Shown: piece after piece, positions 11,938-20,504 of the stretch
How positions within the stretch are numbered: position 1 is the first letter of the stretch
How the letters are laid out: the number at the start of each line of letters is the position of its first letter
Origin: Woeseia sp.
GTDB lineage: Bacteria > Pseudomonadota > Gammaproteobacteria > Steroidobacterales > Woeseiaceae
Reading direction: 5' to 3'
Assembly: GCA_018701055.1 (NCBI GenBank)
Contig: JABIUH010000214.1
Location: 1 to 33,268 of the forward strand
Length of the DNA stretch: 33,268 nucleotides
Program-made: the position numbers and the translations under genes
Notes under the pieces: model-generated
What the model saw: the letters and a program-made list of their open reading frames with translations, nothing else
What the model was told of the DNA's origin: nothing
Databases searched by the model: none

Positions 11938-11987
11938 AGTATTTCTAAACTTCCCTTTTGGTTTGCAATGTCAATTATTCGGGTCAT
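11901..11987 (-). repeat. Tandem partial duplication (50-nt period) of the first ~12 codons of parA
   Basis: 11901-11936 ctcccttttggttcgcaatggcaattattcgtgtca versus 11951-11986 ttcccttttggtttgcaatgtcaattattcgggtca: 32/36 identical. Confidence 0.93.
11934..11987 (-). CDS. Candidate 17-aa leader ORF MTRIIDIANQKGSLEIL upstream of parA, stop overlapping the parA start as GTGA
   Basis: ATG 11987-11985, TGA 11936-11934; parA GTG 11937-11935. Encoded by the upstream copy of the duplication. Translation unproven. Confidence 0.4.
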   Translation of the reverse strand: MTRIIDIANQKGSLEIL

Positions 11988-11998
11988 CGGGATCTACA

Positions 11999-12640
11999 CT
12001 ATTTCCTGCGAAGGCTGACAACGTGCCGAGCATGCGCCTCGAGGAAAGGCACCGTCAATTTTGAAACGCTGTATTCCCATTCGGGAAATGCGGTGAGGTC
12101 CTCCAGCTCTGCGGCTGGATGTTTCCCTTTGAGCGCTAACAACTGTCCGTCCTCTCGAACCAGATGAGCCGATATCTCAACCAGTCGCGGTACCGTCGCT
12201 AAAGCTCGGGCGATCACCGTATCAAAGGGATTGGCGGGTGCATAGTCCTCTGCGCGAGCTTTTATAGCGATGGCATTGGATAGACCCAACGTGGCGATCA
12301 TGTGATTGACGAAACTAATCTTTTTGCCATTACCGTCCAGCAACGTAAATTGACGCTGAGGATTGATAATGGCGAGCGGTAAACCAGGAAATCCAGCGCC
12401 GGTACCGATATCGAGTGTTTGATCACCGGCCAGATGGGGTGCGGCCGTCAGACTGTCCAGCAGGTGGGTCTTAACAATTTCGTCGCTTTCCAGGACCGAG
12501 GTCAGGTTAATCCGCTTGCCCCATCGTTGCAGCTCCGAGACAAGCGTTTCGAACTGCGAAAATGCCTGATCTGAGAGAGTCAGGCCGAGGGTCGCAGCAC
12601 CGCTTGCAAGACGCTGTCTTATGCTGACATCGCTCACCAA
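11999..12640 (-). CDS. rsmG: 16S rRNA (guanine(527)-N7)-methyltransferase
   Basis: 213 aa; KRINLTSV, THLLDSLTAAPHL, LDIGTGAGFPGLPLAI; adjacent to parAB. Confidence 0.97.
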   Translation of the reverse strand: MVSDVSIRQRLASGAATLGLTLSDQAFSQFETLVSELQRWGKRINLTSVLESDEIVKTHLLDSLTAAPHLAGDQTLDIGTGAGFPGLPLAIINPQRQFTLLDGNGKKISFVNHMIATLGLSNAIAIKARAEDYAPANPFDTVIARALATVPRLVEISAHLVREDGQLLALKGKHPAAELEDLTAFPEWEYSVSKLTVPFLEAHARHVVSLRRK

Positions 12641-12667
12641 TCAATCCATTTGCAACGCACCTGGCGC

Positions 12668-14644
12668 TTACTCCCCGACCAGATGTTCCTGGAAAAACCG
12701 GACGGTTGCCTGTTGGTATATGTCCCGGTTTTCCTTTTTGCGATAACCATGACCTTCATTGAGCGCATTCATATACCAGACCGTCAGGCCTTGTTCGCGC
12801 AATGCGGTAACCACTTGTGCGGACTCAGTGACCGGCACACGCGGGTCGTTTTCTCCTTGAACGATTAACATTGGGATGTCTATTTTGTCCACATTGTTTA
12901 GTGGCGCGATTTCTTCAAGGTATGCGCGCATCGCAGGATCCCTTTCATCACCATATTCAGCCCTTCTGAGATCGCGACGGTAGTCTTGCGTATTTTCAAG
13001 GAAAGTAACGAAATTGCTGATACCGACGATATCAACAGCGGCTTTCAGCTTGTCGCTAAAATGAAATGCACTCGCGAGCACCATGTAGCCGCCATAGCTA
13101 CCGCCAAAGACTGCGATGCGATCAGCATCAAGATCGTCTTGCGTACCTATCCAGTCGAGCAATGCACCAATGTCTTTGACCGTATCTTCGCGATTGAAAC
13201 CGTTATCAAGTGATAAGTAGTTTTTGCCATAGCCGGAAGAACCGCGAACATTCGGCAATACAACCGCGACGCCCAACTTATCCATCCACATTTGATAGGT
13301 GCTGGAAAACCTGGGTCGCGTTTGACCCTCGGGCCCGCCATGAATTGAAACAACAACGGGAAACGGCCCTTTGCCAGGCGGCTTGTACACCCAGGCTGGA
13401 ATGTGCCGACGCTTACCCTCGACTTCATCAAACGTTGGAAAATTCACGAGCTCCGGCGCGCGAAATTGAGTGGTATCAAGACCGCCAACCTCGCTCGTAG
13501 TCCAGCGGGTCAACTCGCCATGATCGAGCGGTGCTACACCCAGATCCAACACGAATGCATCGCTCGGCGTTTTCGCCGAATTGACTGTCATGGCAAGCTT
13601 GCTGTCATCAGGACTGAACGTTAGGCCGAAGACGAGACCCGTCGGAATAACATCTACAGAACGGTATTCCCGAGTTTCTGTATCAAAAAGATAAACACGC
13701 GACGTGCCACCTTCGTTGACCGTGAACGCAATGCGACTACGATCATTGCTTAGCTCCGCGCCGCCCACGTCCCACGCGATGCCAGTGGTCACTATTTCGG
13801 CGCTAGCGCCTGCCTCGGCTGATTGCCAGGCCAGTTGTCGAAATTCACTGCCCTGATCCGTGATGTACCAAATACCATCATTTTCTTCGTCAAACGCAAA
13901 CGGGTAGTTCGCGCTGCGGTTATCAATACCGCCCGCAAGCAAAGTGACAGCACCTGTATCCAGATCGAGAAGATTAATGCGCGAATCAGCAATACTGACG
14001 TAGTTGGAAATAAGAACCTTACTGCCGCTCGCTGAAAACTCTGTCGGGTTCCAGTAGGTACCGTCAGGCGCTTCCAGCACAACCTTCGCACTATCAGGGT
14101 CTTCGGGGTCCATTAACCAAACGTCGTTAGAGGCGCCGTTACGACGCGTGCTCGAATAGGCGATACGTCTACCATCGCGATCCCAAGTCGCACCGCCGTT
14201 ACGCGACTCACCGTCCGTCAGCATTGTCGTGGCCCCGTCAATGGGGTCAAGAAGGAAAATTTGCGAGAACTCGCTGCCGCCAGCATCGCGCGTAAATATT
14301 ACGTTGGTACCGCCAGGCTCGCGATTGACACCACCAACAGGCTCGTCAAAGAACGTAATCTGGTGTCTCGCTCCGCCCGGCATATCGACGCGGTGAATCT
14401 GACTAACGTCACCGAAGCGCGTCGACACATACATACTTTGGCCGTCTTTGCTCCACTCCCGAAAACCGGCCGATCGCACATTCTGATAGCGCCGTAGGTC
14501 TTCCACAATCTGTGCCGAAATCAGCGGCACGTCTTCCATCACCAGGTTGCCGTTGTTCGCCGTTCGCACAACGGTTTCTGCGGCCGAGATGTGGGAGATA
14601 AATAGAAAAACTACACCGCTAAAAATGAGTTGGATTGGCCGCAT
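12668..14644 (-). CDS. S9 prolyl oligopeptidase-family serine peptidase, exported
   Basis: Start MRPIQLIFSGVVFLFISHISAAET (signal peptide; ATG 14642-14644, AGGAG upstream); beta-propeller repeats and GGSYGGYM nucleophile motif, ENDPRVPV, NEGHGYRKKEN. Confidence 0.93.
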   Translation of the reverse strand: MRPIQLIFSGVVFLFISHISAAETVVRTANNGNLVMEDVPLISAQIVEDLRRYQNVRSAGFREWSKDGQSMYVSTRFGDVSQIHRVDMPGGARHQITFFDEPVGGVNREPGGTNVIFTRDAGGSEFSQIFLLDPIDGATTMLTDGESRNGGATWDRDGRRIAYSSTRRNGASNDVWLMDPEDPDSAKVVLEAPDGTYWNPTEFSASGSKVLISNYVSIADSRINLLDLDTGAVTLLAGGIDNRSANYPFAFDEENDGIWYITDQGSEFRQLAWQSAEAGASAEIVTTGIAWDVGGAELSNDRSRIAFTVNEGGTSRVYLFDTETREYRSVDVIPTGLVFGLTFSPDDSKLAMTVNSAKTPSDAFVLDLGVAPLDHGELTRWTTSEVGGLDTTQFRAPELVNFPTFDEVEGKRRHIPAWVYKPPGKGPFPVVVSIHGGPEGQTRPRFSSTYQMWMDKLGVAVVLPNVRGSSGYGKNYLSLDNGFNREDTVKDIGALLDWIGTQDDLDADRIAVFGGSYGGYMVLASAFHFSDKLKAAVDIVGISNFVTFLENTQDYRRDLRRAEYGDERDPAMRAYLEEIAPLNNVDKIDIPMLIVQGENDPRVPVTESAQVVTALREQGLTVWYMNALNEGHGYRKKENRDIYQQATVRFFQEHLVGE

Positions 14645-14651
14645 TTTTTTC

Positions 14652-14820
14652 TCCTGGGAGTTTGCGCGATAGGGATTTCCGTAGCGAGAAGGTGCCACAG
14701 CGAGGACAGTTTTTCGATCTTTTGAGGAACATAGTAGGTCTATGTGACGAAAAAGATCGAAAAAATGGACCGCTGTGGTGCATTCGCAGTAGGACTAATT
14801 CCTACCGCGCAAGCTCCTGG
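14652..14820. repeat. Long imperfect inverted repeat (MITE-like) filling the S9 peptidase/prpD spacer
   Basis: Segments: CCTGGGAGTTTGCGCGATAGG vs CCTACCGCGCAAGCTCCTGG; CCACAGCG (14695-14702) vs CGCTGTGG (14771-14778); TTTTTCGATCTTTT (14710-14723) vs AAAAGATCGAAAAA (14751-14764); ACATAG (14729-14734) vs CTATGT (14740-14745). Confidence 0.88.
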
Positions 14821-14822
14821 CG

Positions 14823-16271
14823 TTAGACCACGAGAAGCGCCATGAAATCATCGACCGGCATACCACTAAGCGTCGCTCGGTCCGCGCAAACGGCGTCGAG
14901 TTTTTCCCATTGCGCGCTTCTTAGTTTTCCGGACACGCTACCTTTGAATTTCTGTATGAGCACAGGAATACCCTCTTCTCTGCGCTGGCGATGGCCGATG
15001 GGATAGTCGACCGCGACTTTCTCGGTACTCGAGCCATCCCTAAAAAATACTTGGATTGCGTTGCCAATATAGCGCTTATCCGCCGCAAAATAGTCTTTGG
15101 TATAGTTTTCGTTTTCACGAACCTGCATTTTTTCGCGCAGTATATCGATTCTGGAATCATTGGCTATATCGTCTTCATAGTCCGCAGCCGTTAAATGACC
15201 GAAAATCATCGGCACTGCGATCATGTATTGAAGGCAATGATCTCTATCCGCGGGATTATCTAGCGGGCCTGTCTTATCAATGATGCGAACGCCCGGCTCC
15301 TGCGTTTCGATTTCAATTCGCTCAATATCATCGATCTTATCTTTTACTTCTGCATGCAAAGTCATTGCAGCTTCTACCGCCGTCTGCGCATGGAACTCCG
15401 CTGGGTAGGAAATTTTGAAGAGAATATTCTCCATCACATAACTGCCATAGGGTTGCGTGAACGAAAATTCATTCCCTTTGAACATGACGTCGTAGTAACC
15501 CCAGGTCTTGGCGGTTAATGCCGATGGGTAACCCATTTCTCCGGTCATTGCGATGAAAGCGAGTCGAACTCCACGACTAGTTGCGTCACCAGCAGCCCAA
15601 CTCTTTCGTGAGCCTGTATTCGGTGCGTGGCGATAGGTTCGTAACGAACACCCATCGATCCATGCGTGCGAAACAGCATTAATGACCTGTTCCCGATCGC
15701 CGCCAAGCATGCGGGTCACTACGGCTGTGGTCGCGACGCGAACGAGAAGTACGTGATCTAGCCCCACACGGTTGTAGCTGTTCTCCAGCGCCAGCACACC
15801 CTGAATCTCGTGCGCTTTGATCATTGCAGTCAATACATCCTGCATCGTAAGCGGCGCTTTGCCTTCTGCTTTATTCAAACGGCTCAGATAATCAGCAACG
15901 GCAAGAATTCCGCCCAGATTATCGGATGGATGCCCCCATTCGGCAGCAAGCCAGGTGTCATTGAAATCGAGCCACCGAATCATCGCGCCAATATTGAAAG
16001 CGGCCATAACGGGTTCGAGTTCGTAGGAGGTACCGGGTACGCGAGCGCCGCCTGGCAACGTTGCACCAGGCACGATTGGGCCGAGAAGCTTGGTACACGC
16101 GGGGTAATCGAGCGCTTGAAAACCGCACGCCAGTGTATCCATTAGACAGTAATGTGCCGTTTCAAAGGCCAGTTCGCTACTGACATCGGCATTGCAAACG
16201 TAGTCTGCGATGTCGACCAGAACCTGATCATGCGTCGGCCGCTCGGCCGAACGAATATCGTGTGATGACAT
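14823..16271 (-). CDS. prpD: MmgE/PrpD family protein, probable 2-methylcitrate dehydratase
   Basis: 482 aa; [51 protein letters not shown]; downstream of prpC. Confidence 0.93.
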   Translation of the reverse strand: MSSHDIRSAERPTHDQVLVDIADYVCNADVSSELAFETAHYCLMDTLACGFQALDYPACTKLLGPIVPGATLPGGARVPGTSYELEPVMAAFNIGAMIRWLDFNDTWLAAEWGHPSDNLGGILAVADYLSRLNKAEGKAPLTMQDVLTAMIKAHEIQGVLALENSYNRVGLDHVLLVRVATTAVVTRMLGGDREQVINAVSHAWIDGCSLRTYRHAPNTGSRKSWAAGDATSRGVRLAFIAMTGEMGYPSALTAKTWGYYDVMFKGNEFSFTQPYGSYVMENILFKISYPAEFHAQTAVEAAMTLHAEVKDKIDDIERIEIETQEPGVRIIDKTGPLDNPADRDHCLQYMIAVPMIFGHLTAADYEDDIANDSRIDILREKMQVRENENYTKDYFAADKRYIGNAIQVFFRDGSSTEKVAVDYPIGHRQRREEGIPVLIQKFKGSVSGKLRSAQWEKLDAVCADRATLSGMPVDDFMALLVV

Positions 16272-16296
16272 GGGGGTTTCCTGTAAAAAATTGAAT

Positions 16297-16323
16297 CGGG
16301 GTCAGAGTAGTACTCTGATCCCG
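16297..16323. repeat. REP-like palindrome CGGGGTCAGAGTA-G-TACTCTGATCCCG
   Basis: 13-nt arms with one G-T pair; between prpC and prpD. Confidence 0.88.
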
Positions 16324-16327
16324 AAAT

Positions 16328-17449
16328 TTATCGTGCGTCGATCGGTACGTACGTCTGCAAGTCCGGACCGACATAGTCGGCGGCAGGACGAATCAACTTA
16401 TTGTCCGCACGTTGCTCCATGATATGGGCAGCCCATCCGGTTATACGAGAACAAACGAAAATGGGTGTGAACAAATACGTGGGTATACCCATGAAGTGAT
16501 ACACACTCGCCGCGAAGAAGTCTGCGTTGGCGAAGAGTTTCTTTTCGTCCCACATCACTTTTTCAACGGCCTCTGACACTGCATAGAGCGTCATGTCGCC
16601 CGCTTCTTCAGCAAGCGTTTTAGACATACGTTTGTTGACAGAATTTCGCGGATCGGATGTCGTGTAAACGCGGTGCCCGAACCCCATAATTAAATCTTTG
16701 CGCTCTAGCATGCCGTGAACACCAGCGGTCGCTTCTTCAGCGGTTTGATATTTTTCGATAAGCGCCATTGCCGCTTCATTCGCGCCCCCATGTAGCGGAC
16801 CACGTAGCGCGCCAATAGCGCCAGTTACTGCGGAATGAATATCAGAAAGTGTTCCGGTAATAACACGGCCCGTGAATGTTGAGGCATTGAACTCATGTTC
16901 TGCATACAAAATAAGTGTTGTGTCCAGACATTGTCGATGCAGGTCACTAGGCGGCGCATCGTGGAGCATGTGCAAGAAATGGCCCGCTACACTGTCGTCA
17001 TCTTTTTCGGTATCAATGCGTGTGCCATCAGTGTGAAAGCGATGCCAGTACAAAAGCATTGAAGGCAAGCATGCGAGTAATCGGTCAGCGGTGTCCGCTT
17101 GATTTTCGAAACCGTTTTCCGGTTCGATATTACCGAGAAAAGAGACTCCCGTGCGTTGTACGTCCATCGGATGTGCATCAGCCGGAATCATTTCTAACAC
17201 TTGTTTGAGCCCGTCAGGCAAACCGCGTAACGATTTAAGTTTTTGGATATAGGCATCAAGCTCTGCGCGCGTTGGTAGCGCCCCATACAACAGCAAGTAC
17301 GCAACTTCCTCGAAGCTCGCGTTGTCCGCGAGATCGTAAATGTCGTAACCGCGATAAGTGAGTCCCGCACCCTCTTTACCCACCGTGCACAACGCTGTCT
17401 TGCCTGCGGTGACGCCTGCTAAACCACCTGATTTCTTACTTGATGTCAT
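16328..17449 (-). CDS. prpC: 2-methylcitrate synthase / citrate synthase family
   Basis: 373 aa; GLAGVTAGKTALCTVGKEGAGLTYRGYDIYDLA, GPLHGGANEAAM, MGFGHRVYTTSDPR. Confidence 0.95.
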   Translation of the reverse strand: MTSSKKSGGLAGVTAGKTALCTVGKEGAGLTYRGYDIYDLADNASFEEVAYLLLYGALPTRAELDAYIQKLKSLRGLPDGLKQVLEMIPADAHPMDVQRTGVSFLGNIEPENGFENQADTADRLLACLPSMLLYWHRFHTDGTRIDTEKDDDSVAGHFLHMLHDAPPSDLHRQCLDTTLILYAEHEFNASTFTGRVITGTLSDIHSAVTGAIGALRGPLHGGANEAAMALIEKYQTAEEATAGVHGMLERKDLIMGFGHRVYTTSDPRNSVNKRMSKTLAEEAGDMTLYAVSEAVEKVMWDEKKLFANADFFAASVYHFMGIPTYLFTPIFVCSRITGWAAHIMEQRADNKLIRPAADYVGPDLQTYVPIDAR

Positions 17450-17465
17450 TCTTAGTGATCCCTCG

Positions 17466-18350
17466 TTATTTGTCCGTCAATCCTTTATCGACAAACAATT
17501 GATCCAGCTTCTTTTCGTATTTGTGGTAACCCAGAACGTCGTACAACTCGTCGCGAGTTTGCATCGTATCGATCGCACCAAGCTGGGTGCCATCGGTGCG
17601 GATGGTTTGATAGACGTGTAACGCTGCCTTCGACATGGCGCGAAACGCTGACAGTGGATAGAGCGCCATGCTCACGCCGACCTTTTCCAACTCCTCAGTG
17701 GTAAACGTGGGCGTCTTACCAAACTCCGTTAGATTCGCCAACACCGGGGCATTGATCGTGTCTGTGAACTGTTGATACTCAGGCAAGGTGGTCAACGCTT
17801 CGGCAAAAATCATGTCCGCGCCCGCCTCAACGTAGGCAGCCGATCGATCCAACGCTGCTCGCTGGCCTTCAACCGCGTGAGCGTCCGTACGCGCCATAAT
17901 GGCAAACCGATCATCCGTACGAGCGTCAACAGCAGCTTTGATGCGATCCACCATTTCGCCGGTCTCGACCAACGCTTTACCGGGTCGATGACCGCATCGC
18001 TTAACGCTGACCTGATCTTCGAAATGGCAGCCGGCCGCGCCAGCCCGGGTCATTTCATGAACCGTTCGTCCAATCATGAATGCGCCACCCCAACCCGTAT
18101 CAGCATCCACCAATAAAGGCAGTTTGGTGACAGCGCTGATACGACGAACGTCCTCGCACACATCGTTTAACGTCGTCATTGCGAGATCGGGCAGCCCAAA
18201 TGATGCGTTGGCGACACCAGCACCGGACAAATAGATAGCCTTAAAGCCAGCATCTTCGGCTAAAAGCGCCGAAAATGCGTTTATCGTGCCTGCAATTTGC
18301 AACGGCCGCTCTTGCTCCAATGCCTGCCAAAATCGTGCACCTGCACTCAT
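17466..18350 (-). CDS. prpB: Methylisocitrate lyase
   Basis: 294 aa; [18 protein letters not shown]-type N-terminus, [27 protein letters not shown]. Confidence 0.96.
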   Translation of the reverse strand: MSAGARFWQALEQERPLQIAGTINAFSALLAEDAGFKAIYLSGAGVANASFGLPDLAMTTLNDVCEDVRRISAVTKLPLLVDADTGWGGAFMIGRTVHEMTRAGAAGCHFEDQVSVKRCGHRPGKALVETGEMVDRIKAAVDARTDDRFAIMARTDAHAVEGQRAALDRSAAYVEAGADMIFAEALTTLPEYQQFTDTINAPVLANLTEFGKTPTFTTEELEKVGVSMALYPLSAFRAMSKAALHVYQTIRTDGTQLGAIDTMQTRDELYDVLGYHKYEKKLDQLFVDKGLTDK

Positions 18351-18380
18351 ACCAATCGTTCTCCAATAATGGTTTCAGGC

Positions 18381-18408
18381 GAAAATTTTAATCTGTATTC
18401 AAATTTTC
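18381..18408. promoter_or_regulatory. Candidate operator: GAAAATTT-N12-AAATTTTC, ~30 nt upstream of prpB
   Basis: 8-nt perfect arms 18381-18388/18401-18408 in the prpB 5' region. Confidence 0.35.
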
Positions 18409-18649
18409 TGAACGGGAATTCTAAACCACCAGAGGACCAATCCCCAAATTGCCTGGTTGCTATCGGCAGCACAGCGGCCAGCCTGAAGGCCGGCAGGGTT
18501 TATTCGAGAACAGCGCTGGGAGTACTGGTGCCTAAGGGTTCTGTATTTTATCCACAGGACCTGCTCGACCGGTCAATACTGCTTTTAAGATGGCATCTTT
18601 ACATCAATGACGGGATCAGATCCCTTTTCCACTCATTCTGGACCACCCA

Positions 18650-19459
18650 ATGACCTCAAAACGAATAAGTTTTCTTTCCTTAGCCGCTTTTTCTCTCGTG
18701 CTGATTGGATGCGGGCAAGCCGCAGACGAAGCCGAAAAAGTTGCAGTAACGCCTGGCGTAGAAGTACCGGTCGCCAGCAAGCCTGGTTTGGCCGCGCTTC
18801 TTGCCAACGATTCTCGTGCCGCAGAAGATCGTGACCGCGATGCGGCCCGTAAACAGACCGACGTAATCGGTTTTCTTGGCATTACGCCGGGAATGTCAGT
18901 AATTGATGTGATCGCGGCGGGTGGCTACTACACAGAGGTTTTGTCGTTAGCGGTTGGATCTGAAGGACACGTTGTCGCACAGAATCCGGCAATGGTCTTG
19001 CAGTTCAGCGATGGCGCCAACGAAAAAGCCATTAGTGCGCGACTTGCCGGTGACCGTCTGCCGAATGTCTCTCGTTTGAATATAGAGTTAACAGAACTCA
19101 CTGGCAGCGACACTCAATACGATGCAGCCATAACGGCACTAAATTATCACGACATTTACAACGGCTTCGGCGAAAAAGCGGCGGTAGGCGCATTGAAGGT
19201 GGCATTCAACAGCCTGAAACCGGGTGGTGTATTCGGCATCATTGATCATGAAGGTGTCGCAGGCAATGATAACGAAGCGATGCATCGAGGCGTTAACGCA
19301 GATGCAGTCCGCGTCGCGGAGGCAGCCGGCTTTATCGTTGAGGGCGATAGCGACATTTTGCAGTTGCACGACGACGACATGAGCCTTCCGGTTTTCGATG
19401 CTGCGGTACGCGGCAAAACAAACCGCTTCTTGCTCAAACTTCGTAAGCCGTCGGAATAG
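18650..19459 (+). CDS. Lipoprotein with class I SAM-dependent methyltransferase fold (COG4798-like)
   Basis: 269 aa; lipobox-like LVLIGC; ITPGMSVIDVIAAGGYYTEVLSLAVGSEGHVVAQNP; LKPGGVFGIIDHEG. Confidence 0.8.
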   Translation: MTSKRISFLSLAAFSLVLIGCGQAADEAEKVAVTPGVEVPVASKPGLAALLANDSRAAEDRDRDAARKQTDVIGFLGITPGMSVIDVIAAGGYYTEVLSLAVGSEGHVVAQNPAMVLQFSDGANEKAISARLAGDRLPNVSRLNIELTELTGSDTQYDAAITALNYHDIYNGFGEKAAVGALKVAFNSLKPGGVFGIIDHEGVAGNDNEAMHRGVNADAVRVAEAAGFIVEGDSDILQLHDDDMSLPVFDAAVRGKTNRFLLKLRKPSE

Positions 19460-19466
19460 ATGCCTT

Positions 19467-19491
19467 GGGGTCAGAGTAATACTCTGACCCC
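19467..19491. repeat. REP-like palindrome GGGGTCAGAGTA-A-TACTCTGACCCC
   Basis: 12-nt perfect arms, between convergent gene ends at 19459 and 19514. Confidence 0.93.
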
Positions 19492-19513
19492 TTTGATTTA
19501 GGGCGCTTTAATT

Positions 19514-20377
19514 TTAAGGAACGAGGTCGACGTGCAACGACCCCATTCCAGTGAATTCGATTGTGGCGTTATCACCGGTGCTGACGATCAATGGATCGCA
19601 GACGGTTCCCGATACAACAAACTCTCCGGCTCGGAGATGCATCCCCCATTTAGGTAATTCGTTAGCGGCCCAAAGCAGTCCGGCAATCGGGTCTTCTCCC
19701 ATAATGCTCGTGGTTGAACCATGATTTGTTTCATCACCATTGACGGTTACACGTCCATCGATGTCCACAAAATTTAAGTCGGCTAAGTTATAGCGCTTAT
19801 CAGCCAAGACAACTCCGACAGCAATACCGTTGTCTACGATAGCGTGCTCCCGCGACGCCGGGAGTGTCGCGCGAAAGCCGACGAACTCCATCGCAATGCC
19901 GACCGAGTCGATGGCGGCAATGAGTTCATCACGCGTGACCACCGGACCCGGCAGGTCATGCTTTAAATAAAATACAATTTCCGGCTCTGCTCTAGCTTCG
20001 TCATAAGTGAAATAGCGAGTCGATACGGGTGTCCCTTCTTTGTACACGCGTTCGGACATGTAGTGACCGACGATAGGATCTAAGACTTCATCCGACGAGG
20101 CTTTGCGCGTCCAGCCCAGTTTCCACCCTACGTGCTCGTCCGTCTTACGACTTTCGATGAGTCGGCTTCGCTGAACCGCATATGCGCGCTCCCGACCGAG
20201 GTCTGGAAAGTGCTCGGCCAAAGCGCCGGTTTGCGTCCCATTCAATTCATGGTGCAGCATATGGTTCCGAATCGCCTCATTGCTGGAATCTGGCGTCAAC
20301 ACAGGCGACTCAGCGCCGTCCTGCCCATTTACCGGGTAAGCCATAAGGCTAAATATTAATATTGCAGCGCTGCGCAT
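19514..20377 (-). CDS. 2-keto-4-pentenoate hydratase-like (FAH superfamily) protein with N-terminal signal peptide
   Basis: Start MRSAAILIFSLMAYPVNGQDG (ATG 20375-20377, GAGGA upstream); HVGWKLGWTRKASSDEV, EPEIVFYLKHDLPGP, GLLWAANELPKWGMHLRAGEFVVSGT. Confidence 0.83.
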   Translation of the reverse strand: MRSAAILIFSLMAYPVNGQDGAESPVLTPDSSNEAIRNHMLHHELNGTQTGALAEHFPDLGRERAYAVQRSRLIESRKTDEHVGWKLGWTRKASSDEVLDPIVGHYMSERVYKEGTPVSTRYFTYDEARAEPEIVFYLKHDLPGPVVTRDELIAAIDSVGIAMEFVGFRATLPASREHAIVDNGIAVGVVLADKRYNLADLNFVDIDGRVTVNGDETNHGSTTSIMGEDPIAGLLWAANELPKWGMHLRAGEFVVSGTVCDPLIVSTGDNATIEFTGMGSLHVDLVP

Positions 20378-20444
20378 CGTCAATTCCTCAATGAAATTCC
20401 AGAGTTGATTCTGCAGTCTAGCTTGAAGGCGGCCATCTTTTGGA

Positions 20445-20470
20445 GTCAAAATAGGTGCTGACCTTTTGAC
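20445..20470. promoter_or_regulatory. Candidate operator in a divergent promoter: GTCAAAA-N12-TTTTGAC (outer TGGa/aCCA)
   Basis: Arms 20445-20451/20464-20470, between divergent starts at 20377 and 20505. Confidence 0.4.
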
Positions 20471-20504
20471 ACCACCACAATCGTTATTGGGCTGAGGAAA
20501 TATC

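Noticed and set aside
18297-18653. 118-aa ORF upstream of the methyltransferase lipoprotein
   Set aside because: Begins antisense within prpB, overlaps the downstream start and has no domain; the lipoprotein gene has its own start.
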